NCBI GenBank assembly: GCA_037178855.1
Contig: JASJZC010000007.1
Span: 10,540,001-10,604,000 of the forward strand
Direction of reading: 5' to 3'
Origin: Oscheius sp. JU75
Taxonomy: Eukaryota; Nematoda; Chromadorea; Rhabditida; Rhabditidae
DNA length: 64,000 nucleotides
A model generated the notes under the pieces. That model saw only the letters and a program-made list of their open reading frames with translations. It was not told the origin of the DNA and did no database searches. The translations under genes were made by a program, and so were the position numbers. Shown piece by piece: positions 21,864-32,035 of this stretch. Each line of letters opens with the position of its first letter. The stretch's first letter is position 1.

Positions 21864-24209
21864 TAGAGAATGTGTTCTGTAACTACGTGATTCTTCCCCC
21901 TTGATCTCTTCTCGCCTTACCCGCTGCGCATTATATGTATCATGTTTTTACGAGGACCCTAGTTCCCTAAAACTATTAGAAAGTAGCTCAGAGATTTTAG
22001 CCCCGGCCATATTACATAATCTCATTCTCTCTGCTTAAAGTCGGCATCTGGACCTCTTTCAGTCAAGTTCATTCTCCCGGTGGAGATTTCAGTCCTTGCC
22101 CTATTCTTTGCCTCTGTGATGTCTACAAATTCAGCCTCTCTGCTTTCTTCCCTCTCCCACAACTTTTTCTAGGTGACTCTTTCCTCTTCCACCCCTCCAC
22201 GGTTTCCCAAGGAAAACCCGTTCTGTTCTCATTTCTCTGTTTTTCTTTCACAATGAAGTATAGCTTTATGTCTGATGATCAAGACACACAAACATTTTCG
22301 GACTCTTACAGGTGTTTCAGTCTCGCTGAAGAAAATGACTGGTGTGTAATGGCAATTGGGAAATCTGCCGTCTTGGTTTGACCGCTTTCGAAATTGTTCT
22401 TGAAAAGGTAATCACATATTGCGTAAACTTCAAGCCGGGGATAGCAGTTTCATTTGAGAGATGATGTGGCAGCAGAAAACCAACTGACCGTCAGAAAAAA
22501 TGACTGGACAACAGTTTATACTCCATGAAGCGCCTCAACTCTATAGTTGTAATGAAATCTCTTGAAGACTAAAACTCCATGTATGACGTTTTCACACGTT
22601 TTCTGGAACGATAAGATAGAAAAGGCACAGCAAGACAACTTGCTAGTGAAGTAACGTGCGGCTGTATGTAACAACGATTCTGACAACTGAGCACCTTAAA
22701 CAAAGTGTCTTGTCTTTCTAATAGGCTTGGCTATTGAATAAAATAATACAATCAGGCGATTGAATCGAGGTACATTTAAATAGTTCAAGCCACAAAAGCA
22801 TTGTCTCTGTGTGGAACTGTAGATGTGGAAAGAATGTAACCAAGGCTCCTTTCCAGGTTCATTAAAGCGACCGGACTCTTTCTCGACTTGACATACTGGA
22901 CAACGTCTTGATCGTCTGAACGGACAAACAAAACAAATGCAAATGAACCTCGGTAAGACAGAAAACTTTTGGATAGGGGCTGTCTTCAAAGTAGAAGTGC
23001 AAACAACAAATTTCCAGCCTACCTCTTGCATTCCCATGTCCACATTTCCAGTTTTCTGTGACAATAAGATATTTTTGAGGGGAAAGAACATTCTTCCCAA
23101 AAATTTTTCCTTGTTTGTGACTTTGTCTGCAATTGCTTCCTGTCTTCCTCCGTCTCTTGACAATAACTTTCCCCTGTGTAATCGCTCATAGTTCCGAAAA
23201 AGTTGACACATAACAATTGATATGCCTCCCAACAGTAGATCATAATTCTGTTCTGAGGATAGTTGTCTGAGATTAAACCCTCAAAGGTTTGACCTATACT
23301 CATAAATATGTTGTCTTCTCTCTGCTTTGTCTATGCTTCTTCCCGTCTTTGGACAAGTGATCCAATTGCTGTAACCTTACACATAGTGACAAGGCCAAGA
23401 CGCTTCTATTGTATTCGCGATATGATCTACGAGGCGGCGTTTTCGATTTTTCAAATGATCAGCTGCTATGTTTTCGTTTTCTCTGGCATTGGCACCGTTC
23501 TGGCTAATTTTCCATTGCGATCTGCTTCAATGTTCTTTTTTTGTCTCTATGTCTTTCTGTCTCTCTGTCTTCCAGTAGGTTTCAGCATCGACCTATGGCT
23601 GTTTTGACAGTTCTGACCGAACGCCGCCCGTCGTTGTGTGCCACCCGAGAATTCTCTTTGTGGCGCACAGGCTGGCAACCTCGTAAAGTCAAGGCCATGG
23701 TAGGCAAAAAAAGCCCGCCAATATCATCATGGCTTTCTCCTCAACCTCACTTCTTCATTTTCATGCAGAAGACTACACCTTTATTCTTTTTTTCGAAACA
23801 GTAGACGTCATTTTGATGCGTCTATTCTCTCTTTTCCCTTTTCCGCTTGGCACACAGTAATTCTATGATTGCTACCGGTTTCGCGCGCTGTGCCATTTCA
23901 CTCTGTACCTCCTCAGTGTCATTTATACGCGAGACTCTTCAAAATATTCGACATTCACTTTCACTTTCATCCAAATTTCAAGCTTGCCCTATTTAAAAAT
24001 GAATTTACTGTGGTAGAAAGCTAGTGAAGTTCTGTGCGAAAGTGAGCGCGACAAGTAAACAGTTTTTCAGCTTCTGATCTCTTAGTTAAGTGCGAAAACA
24101 ACCTGCTCGTCGACGTTTTCCTAACTTATTTTGCTATTGTTGTGTGTCTCTCTAAAAATTGTTGGCTTCTACCCAAATTAGAACATTACAGTCTCTCTCT
24201 CCCGTCTCG
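21864..24209. other. Intergenic 2.3 kb, no gene supported
   Basis: One long minus-strand open frame (22696-23232, 178 codons) has no recognisable domain, no splice structure and no start context, so it is not called. The right part is T/C-rich and probably contains promoter and 5' UTR sequence of the next gene. Confidence 0.4.
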
Positions 24210-25190
24210 ATGCAGTCTTTGTGGCCGTATCACACGTACAGGCCAGTCTCGTGGGACAAGTATTACGTAAATGAACATCAAGAAAGTAGGATATTTCTAG
24301 AAGGAAATAAATTGAGAATTTTTTCAGAACAGACATCAGTAACGAAGACCGTGGCGGAAGGAGTCACAATCTGCGTCTTTCTTCTGGTCTTTCTTTTCAC
24401 TTTCGGCTGCCGCATCTACGCACAATATGCTGATCGCAATACGCAGCCTCAACAGAGGAACACAGGTAAGGAAAAATCGTTTACTCCGGCTAAGCTATTC
24501 AAAACACTCATTTTTTGATCCTTTCTTCTGGCTTAAAGTTCGCAACAAACTTGCATTTTGGAGAAGAAAATAGCAAACTAGCTTCCAGCCACAGTTCAAA
24601 AAAAGCGGGCAAAGTTTCAAGCCATTTGTTCATTGTAAAAGGCTGTGAACAGGTAAACCGCTACTTCTGTCTAGCTCTTTGGGTAGACCAAAACTTTTTT
24701 GACTTTCGGGATGTTCTGCAAAATTGTAGAGCGGATCAAGGGATTCAATTCTGAAAAACATCATTCTCCAAGGTGGAACACTTGAGTGAAACTTATGACA
24801 TAAACAGGGTATCACGTCTACAGTCCTTGCGCTACAACTTTGCAGACCGTTGCAAAGGTCAAAAGTGCTTTGGTCTACCCGGATAATGGAGGCAGTCGCA
24901 GGGAAGATACCTGCCCGTGGATTTCTGTTGATCCTAACTCTAGTCTGAGACAGCCAATTAGGAAACCGAAGCTGGTAAAAGATGTAAAAAAAAACACTAT
25001 TCAGTGATCAAACAGAAAAAGGAAAAACAAAATCCTTACTGAATTACTTACTTTTTCAGAAGCAGCATTGAGTCAGACACTAGCGGAAGACATGTGGATT
25101 TGCGGTGTCCCGCGAGAGCCACCTCCCCCGTATGATGTGGCGATCAAGATGCCTTCTGTGCCTCCACAGCCCGAACCTTCTCCTGTATAG
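24210..25190 (+). CDS. Small single-pass membrane protein with PPPPY motif
   Basis: Three exons joined in phase give about 114 residues. MQSLWPYHTYRPVSWDKYYV starts the extracellular or luminal part, with no signal peptide; a membrane segment (VTICVFLLVFLFTFGCRIYA) follows at about residues 37-56, then a polar Gln/Asn-rich stretch and a tail with EPPPPYDVA and VPPQPEPSPV. PPxY motifs bind WW domains of NEDD4-type ligases, so this may be an ubiquitin-ligase adaptor of WBP1/NDFIP/PMEPA type; that is inference. Introns: 44 nt and about 590 nt, the latter holding a dispersed repeat. The family was not recognised. Confidence 0.6.
24705..24900 (+). repeat. Dispersed intronic repeat, copy A
   Basis: CTACAACTTTGCAGACC, GCAAAGGTCAAAAGTGC and GGTCTACCCG (24831-24881) match a block at 47051-47103, and ATGTTCTGCAAAATTGTAGA near 24713 matches 47021. 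A third diverged copy lies at 48117-48200. Confidence 0.6.
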
Positions 25191-26341
25191 TTGTCCTCGT
25201 CATGACTCTTTTCTAGTCCGTTTTGTGCTGGTCCTCGCACAGGTATTGTGAAATGCTCATTGTTTTTCTGCTAATGATCTCAGCGAGATGTAAATAAGTA
25301 GCAATGACACTTTATTTAGTTAATAAATGAGTTGGCTCCGATTTCTGTTTGCATGCGGAACAGTAAAGGGGAACAAGGATATACAAGGGTACAAACATAA
25401 GGCAATTCAAGAGTATTCGAGAATACAGATATTGGTCTAAACAAAAGTCTACCGAAATGTAGACAGTGGTCTAAACAAGAGACTACAGAGGTAGACACAT
25501 TGGTCAAAGACAAACTGAGCTTAAATAACTGTCATTAGTATGCGTGGAAACCAGGAACCGCCTATAAGTCACAGAAAACGTGACAATAAGGTTTTTATGA
25601 CATCGGTAAACAATATGTCACTCTATTCCCAAACCTGGGTGTGGTTATGGCCAATAAGTTTAGACAAAAGTTTTTACTGACAAAATGCTTCGATTTTCAC
25701 AAAAAATCGTCTAAGTTACTGTATCGCCAGGATTTGACAGTTTTTTGTAGTGATAACCATTCCTAGGGTGAGAATACGGTGAAAAACTAATTGACAAAGA
25801 TATTATACGGTCACGTCTTCGGTCATTTAGAAGCGATTTTAGGCTTTTCACCCCTAGTGGTCTCTACCACTAACATTATATACCTTATCGGGTATCATTC
25901 GGACGAGAATTTTACGGCGCGTCTTTTTTAGCCTATGCTCGACTTCCTTCTACTTTGCCAATCCCTCTTTTCCGCGCAATTTCTTTTTTCCCAATACAGC
26001 GAAAGCAATATTTCAAACTGTATATGTTCTCGCTTTTTTCTGTTGCAACTTTAGAAAGTTTGCTAATTGTCTCACTCACAGGCTTCTACATCAGAAGGTT
26101 AGTTCTCTTGGGTTCTCAGGTAATTTATTTTTCTTGTATTACGGTGTAGCACTACAACAAAGTGAGGGCCCTACGCTATTCGCTCTGATATTGTTCTGAG
26201 GGGGACTAGAAGCGATTTGGAACGAAGAAAACTGTAGTCAGGGGCTTCTACTAGACATTTTTGAGTCTCCAGTACTACCAGCGCCTGAATAAACAAGTTT
26301 GGGTAGGCAGTGAGCAATATTATGATTTTCAGTGTATAGAA
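25191..26341. other. Intergenic with short tandem units
   Basis: No gene supported. At 25432-25515 a unit beginning GGTCTAAACAA and containing TAGACA is repeated about 2.5 times (period near 37). AT-rich elsewhere; an acceptor-like TTTTCAG sits 10 nt ahead of the next start codon. Confidence 0.45.
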
Positions 26342-27381
26342 ATGTTCCCGAAGCTGCACGACAGCAAGAAACCCGTCTCCAAGTGAGTCTTTCTTTCCTT
26401 TCCGAATTAACTATTGTGTTTAGGTGGCACAACGTGACTACTCGCCAGAAAGTGACTCCGAAGAAGGAAAAGCTGTCCCCTCTGGACAAGAAGAAGGACG
26501 AAAAACTTGTGGAGAAGACTAAGGATCTGGAGAGTTAGTTCACTTTCAATACATAGGGACATGTGGAGCAGGATAGTCGAAAATTGAGCGCTGCGAGCCT
26601 TTGAGGCCTATACAGTCCGAGTAGTTAAAGCGAGTGTCCGGACTCTTTTCTAGTTAGCATAAGCTAAAAATCAAATGATTTAACAAGTTGTAGCAAGTCG
26701 AGATTGCACTGGCTTTCAGTTTTCGCCACTTATTAGAGCTGCGAGGTTGAGCCTTTTTGAGTCAGAAATACAACGTAACATTAGTTTCGAAGGACCATAT
26801 CGAGATGAAACTGTTCCACAGGTAAAAACGAGACAGCCTCATTCCATAAGAGTATCTTTAGAAATTATTTTGGGTGCAAAACTCTAGTCTATGAAGTGCA
26901 AACTGTGGGGGAGATTACTGAACGTCCTAAACCAGGGTAGATTCGTTTCTGAAGCAACTGGGATGCATTCAACGTCTATCCCGAGTAGTCGTCTAGAAAT
27001 AAAGGAACAACATGCAACATGGTACATTTCCGCAATCAGCGAACTTTTGTCTACAATACCCATATCAGAACTCATTTTCGAAAAAAAAAAATCCGTACAC
27101 TCGCTTTAACCAACTCCATTGAAAGCAAAAGTCCTTTAGTGCGAGAGATACGGGGTAGTAAATTGAAATTTTCAGCCGAAGCTCGTGAACGTCGCTCTGC
27201 CCTCCAGGCGGCTAATATCAATATCAGCCTCCTGACCAAGTATATGTCGAATCCCTGGAAGAAGCATCTTCGGCGAGAATATCAGGAGGAATTGATCGCC
27301 TGGCAGGAATATTTGGACCAGCTGCAGAAAACCGGAGACGAAGACGATCTGCCCGCCCCTCCCTCCAGGCCTCGTTGCTAA
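26342..27381 (+). CDS. Basic coiled-coil protein, family not recognised
   Basis: Exons 26342-26382, 26424-26533 and 27176-27381 join in phase (introns 41 and 642 nt) to 118 residues. MFPKLHDSKKPVSKWHNVTT opens a Lys-rich N-terminus (KVTPKKEKLSPLDKKKDEKL), followed by a predicted helix EARERRSALQAANIN, then YMSNPWKKHLRREYQEELIA and WQEYLDQLQK, and an acidic/Pro tail (DEDDLPAPPSRPRC). No signal peptide or membrane segment. The start lies 10 nt after an acceptor-like sequence. AATAAA occurs at 27423. Small basic helical proteins of this type are often ciliary or spliceosomal, but I cannot assign one. Confidence 0.6.
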
Positions 27382-28014
27382 GTTCTCCTGTCTACATCTT
27401 TCATCTAACACGAATACACGAAAATAAATCAATAAAGGTTGTGACCCTTTGCTCGTCTACCTACTGTCGTCTCTACCACAATGGTATCTACCGGAGATAC
27501 AACTATAACTCAGAAATGTGACGACGAATTCTGTCGCTCAGGAAGAAGAGAAACAGAGACAGAAAGGCTGACAGACAGAGTGAGGGAGATTTCTACTTTT
27601 CAGCCTTGAAGGGCTTTTGAAATTTTAACTTCTTTTAAACACCCACTCTTTCTCAAATTCAAGAGGAAAACGTCAATCCTGACCGTGCGGCTGACTGTCG
27701 TCGACATTAGGGAGAAGATGTTAAAATTACTGCTCCATCGTGCTTGTCCACTCATTCATATTTGCTGCGCAATTGCATCATAATAAAAATCTAGGTTTCA
27801 GCTTTTGTCCCCGCAAAGCTGCGAGAATGATATGTTTACTGATCCAAGTTGAGAATAGAAATCCGGAAGGAATCCGGAAACGAGTTATCATTCGGACAGA
27901 ATCAGAGCTCTTTTGCCATACAGTGTCAAGTGTTTTAAAATCATTCCGAATCCAGCAATTGAGAACATTTAGCGGAAACAGAAGTAAGTCGTAGTTCATA
28001 GAAATTTATTGGTC
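27382..28014. other. Convergent 3' ends, no gene
   Basis: Lies between a plus-strand and a minus-strand gene; contains AATAAATCAATAAAGG at 27423 (plus) and, reading minus, AATAAATTTC just after the next stop. No coding support. Confidence 0.5.
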
Positions 28015-29020
28015 TCATTTATCTTCTTCTGACTTCCACGAAGCTGCCTTTGTTTGTTGTCGCATTGCTCGGTTCACTGCTCTGCCCAGTCTTTCACCAA
28101 CATCCATGAAAAATGGTTCCAAAACACCTGTAACTACTCAATTTAACAAAGAACACACCAAGTTCTAATTTCCGGGTGCCTATGACCCAGTATTGGATTT
28201 CAGCACGGAGAAAAACCTAGAGACGAACCCTTTGACCGATGGCGACCTGTGTCAACAGGCACGCGTACTGTTTGTATATTTTTGTGCTGCCGGGGTTCAA
28301 GATTCCCTACCTGTCAACTTTTCCCACAGTCTCCTCCAGTCCGACATGGCTCCTGTATCATTTAGACGACTTTTAGCTCTCGACCAGGCGTCTTCCAGGT
28401 CGCTCCAAAACGTGTCAGCCTGTAGATTCTGCATTACGGAGTTGACCTTGACAATTTTCGGTGAGACAACTGGAGCCGAGGTGACTGGAGCTGGTTTTGT
28501 GTTTCCCGTAGAGACGGGAATAATTTTTGGCTGAACGATGGGTACGACTTCCTGAGATCCGGAAGAACTCATCGCTCCAGCCTTTTGAAGTGCCCTCTAA
28601 ACTTTTTTTCATCTTTGAACTGATCTGACTTACAAAATATTGTGCTTGGTTGTAAATGGGCACTGAAAGATCAATTGAAGGGACCTCAATAATCGGCGAA
28701 ATCGACCCAACTGGTCCACTCGGAGCCCATGGTGCATTTTGCACTTTGTAGTTTTCGGGCATCTCAGGCCGTAACGTTGGAAATTTGTTAGGCTCCACGT
28801 TGACTGGAAACTCTGTCACTATTCTCTTATTTGGTGATGGTGTGGTGAATGTGAAGGTTATTGGCTGCTGTGTGTTTCTAGCTAAAGCCCAAGTTTCCCA
28901 AAATACCATTTTGGATTCCTTACGCTGAAAAATTGGAACAATCCCTGTCCGGATCTCCTGTGGCTGTGCTGATGACCCAACAAGGAGCAAAAGTAATGAG
29001 AAAAATTGAGAGAGTCCCAT
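28015..29020 (-). CDS. Secreted orphan protein, Pro/Val/Thr-rich
   Basis: The start MGLSQFFSLLLLLVGSSAQP is a strong signal peptide with cleavage near SSA-Q. Exon 1 runs to 28634, exon 2 from about 28598 to 28310, and exon 3 from about 28130 to 28015; phases agree (0, then 1). The mature protein has a Pro/Thr-rich middle (TFTTPSPNKRIVTEFPVN, NKFPTLRPEMPE, PIIEVPSIDLSVP, VVPIVQPKIIPVSTGNTKPA) and a helical, charged C-terminus (DTFWSDLEDAWSRAKSRL, MSDWRRLWEKLTG, MDVGERLGRAVNRAMRQQ). About 260 residues, no membrane segment. AATAAA follows the stop closely. Domain unknown. An acceptor-like TTTCAG lies about 30 nt before the start. Confidence 0.6.
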
Positions 29021-30257
29021 TGAATAATTTGACCTGTATATAGATTTGAGTACCTGAAACGAGAAAAATGTCATAGATCTCTGTCAAACGAGTCCAAAAA
29101 AACAATTAGGAGCAACTCGGGAAGGGACGCGTATAAGGGTAAGAAAAGGAACAATGAAATCGAAGGCGGAGCACTCCACGCGACAGTTCAAAAAGAAGAA
29201 GAGGTAAAATGACAGAGAGAGAGAGGGAAAGTATCAAAATAGTGGTTGACCTGGAGTCGGCTGCGCAGCCAGAATGTCCGACCCGGAGGCATCTTTTTGG
29301 TGCTCTTCTGTTGTTCTCCAACGGCTGAGCCGCTTGTTCGCAGTTGCTTTGGACAACAGTACGCTGCGCTAAAAAGCCAGTTGCACTAAAGCTGACGCAG
29401 GGTCACGGCGAAGATAAAAATAGTAAGGGAGCAGGGGAAAAAGAAACATTAAACAAATCTTTGAAGGACTCACATGAGTCGAACATCGAAAATGACCACT
29501 TCACAAAAGTGTCAAGCACTCAAGCGTGTGGAAACTCAACCCCGCACTTCATTTGCATATTTGCTCGTGCTCTGTGTCTGAAGAATGAACAGTTACACCC
29601 AACAGGCGAGAGAGTGTTTCGTAAGGGGCATACGCGATCGCATGCTACTGGGAAATTAAGTTATAGACATCATAGTTTGTTTAAAAAAATTCGAACAGAG
29701 AGACTTTATCTGCAAGATCTATTCACCGAACAGTAACAGACAAAAATTTAAAACTTTGCCAAGATTTGGTGAAAGGACAGACTCTTTTGGCTCTTCCTGT
29801 CGAGATATTTGCCATATTTGCAACCATGCAAAAATTCTTTTGCATCTTCATTGTAATCAGAGAATTTGGCAAACGTAAAGTCTCGACTGCCTGTCAACCG
29901 CTTGACCGTGATTTTAATAGCCGGTAAACGTTATTTGTGTATATAATAGCCTTCGCGCGTACCATCTCGTGGACAGAATACACGTATCGACTCAGCAGGT
30001 CAATTGAGTCTGAAAACATTCTAAGGCGACAAATGATTGTTTCTGAGAAACGGTTGTTTCATTTTTAAGTATACAAGTTCCATCATTAAGAAATAGTTGC
30101 TCTTTGATTTACTTCAGTACAGGCTAATTAGGTTCCCGTTATCCCTCTTTTAGCACTGTTTAGAGTTGTTTTTGGCAACCTGTTACCCTCACCGAGATTA
30201 CTGGTGACCGGTTCTAGGCGCTCTCGATGGATGCCACCCGAGGATCATTGCGGTAGC
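29021..30257. other. Divergent intergenic region
   Basis: Between a minus- and a plus-strand gene. A 130-codon plus-strand open frame (29344-29736) has no recognisable domain and is not called. A (GA)n-like stretch lies at 29210-29230. Confidence 0.4.
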
Positions 30258-31376
30258 ATGAAAGCGTTTACACTACTCTGCATCCTGAGTTACGTCTATT
30301 CCGGCGATCCACTGCAAAATCTTTTGCGGGATGTCATCCTGTCAGTTAGGTCGGCTAGTGAAAGGGTAGGTCAAAACTTTACTCTCCAAGATTTGCAGAT
30401 AATTTCTGCAATGCCCATTTCCTCTTCTCAAGGACTCATGTACCAAATGGACCCGAAAATATCACAGGCAATTGGATCATTGACCGATGTAAGTCGTGAA
30501 GCTGCATTTTGAGAAACAAGGCTGCAATATTTGCTCCCTAATCTGGCCGGAAAACAGTGAGGAGGCGATAATCTATAAGATGGTGGACATTGACCGATCG
30601 GAAACTTTTTCAGTTTGTAAATGTATGTCCGCCTTCAACTGCTCTGCCAAACATGGATGGATTCTGGCAAATTACTCACATTAGCAAGCAGTTCCTGTTG
30701 GGGGTCTTCTCCGAAGTTGAACAGGTACTTTCTTTTATCAGAACACAAACGAGAGTCAGGGACATCATGACACGACCCATTTTCGAAATGAAACCATATA
30801 AATTTAGCTTTTTGGTTCCAGTCACGAGTTATGAATCCAGTGTTTTTAGGTTATGTAAAGATCTCGTAACATAACTTTCCAGTTAATCGACCGAGTCTCA
30901 TCTGGTGGGCCCACCTATATCCCCAAAACAATGGGAGACATTTTAAAAACGGAAGAACTGCCCCATTGCATGGCTTTATCAAGTGAGAACACTTTTTTCC
31001 GCGAAAAATAACATTCAGTCCTTGCCGATCCATTTCCCATTCCATTCGAGTATTCTTATGGGTCCTCAATGGGACGAAAGTCAGTAATCGGACAACTTAC
31101 AACTGAAGATGGCAGACATTTGTCTCTAAATTTTGGTGGGGATGTGGAACTACGCTCTTCTTTGATATACGCCTCTCCAAGTGAAGATATTTTGGTGCTG
31201 GCCGACCTGGATGCCTTGCCGAAATGCTCTAATATTATGGTTATGCGAAGGAATCAGTCTTTTGAAGGAAGGTAAGCTCCATAAACTGTGCAAACTTCTT
31301 CAGACTTCCATTCCAACTGGCTTCGCAAGGTTCAAGTCCGCCGTCGAATCCTCTGATCCCAGTGCCATGTCCGTAG
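30258..31376 (+). CDS. Secreted lipocalin-like protein
   Basis: MKAFTLLCILSYVYSGDPLQ is a signal peptide. Exons: to 30489; 30612-30724 (beginning FVNVCPPSTALPNMDGFW); about 30883-30980 (LIDRVSSGGPTYIPKTMGDI); 31020-31272; 31306-31376. All joins are in phase. The GFW in NMDGFWQITHISKQFL resembles the lipocalin GxW motif at the start of strand A, followed by two later Cys residues (PHCMAL, PKCSNIM) and beta-rich stretches (IGQLTTEDGRHLSLNFGGDV). The total is about 245 residues, long for a lipocalin because of about 80 N-terminal residues. Nematode LPR-type lipocalins are similarly extended. Assignment rests mainly on one motif. Confidence 0.5.
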
Positions 31377-32035
31377 ATTATTTTTGTGTGCAAAGAAAGC
31401 TATGAATAATCATAATTTATGACTCCGAGTGATAGACCGGAGCACGTGGCGCCGTCGTGATAAGAGAATAAAGTATCATAAAAGTAGACGATCAATTAAA
31501 TTGGGAACGTCAATCCATTAAATTGCTAGAAAACTTCGCGTTTTTAGTAGCTTGAAAATTAAGAAAATTTGGATGGGTTAGGGTAATATGTCGATTGAGA
31601 TGGCGTGAAAGTTCTGACAGACTTAGTGAGTTCAATACTGGCCGGAAACGTTAGTAAATCATGAAGGGTGCCACCGAAACAGGACTTTTGTAATCAGTAT
31701 TGTCTGCAACTTCTTATCAAATTAATCCCCAGCTAAGCTGGACGTCTTACCACGGCTTTAGACGGCAAAGCCTTTCATGTGGGTCTAACCAGAAGCTGAC
31801 TCTTTTTTCTCTGAATTGATCTCCCTAATTTATACCTCGAGCAAATATTTGATTCGCTCAAGATCATTTGGCAGCCGTGAAGCGAACTTTTTGCACCCGG
31901 CTGTTTTCAAAAACTTTTTTTCTGTCTTTCTCTTGCTCACTCATTTTTGGAGCAGTAACTCTGTTAGCAGAAGTTTTGGCAACAGTTCAACAGCGGCATC
32001 CTCGTGTACTTTTTTCGACATTTTGATAAGGAGAC
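31377..32035. other. Intergenic, nothing identified
   Basis: 3' UTR of the lipocalin-like gene with AATAAAG near 31467, then promoter/5' region of the PLD gene. No RNA gene or repeat was recognised. Confidence 0.45.

Noticed and set aside
22696-23232. 178-codon open frame on the minus strand
   Set aside because: No domain, signal, splice structure or start context; the composition looks like chance reading of intergenic DNA.
29344-29736. 130-codon plus-strand open frame
   Set aside because: Charged but featureless; no acceptor, Kozak-like context or homology recognised.
30496-30684. Reading through from 30496 as an exon of the lipocalin-like gene (FSVCKCMSAFNCSAKHGW)
   Set aside because: A TTTTTCAG acceptor at 30611 and the other frame (NMDGFWQITH) join both neighbours in phase and continue, whereas this frame ends quickly.
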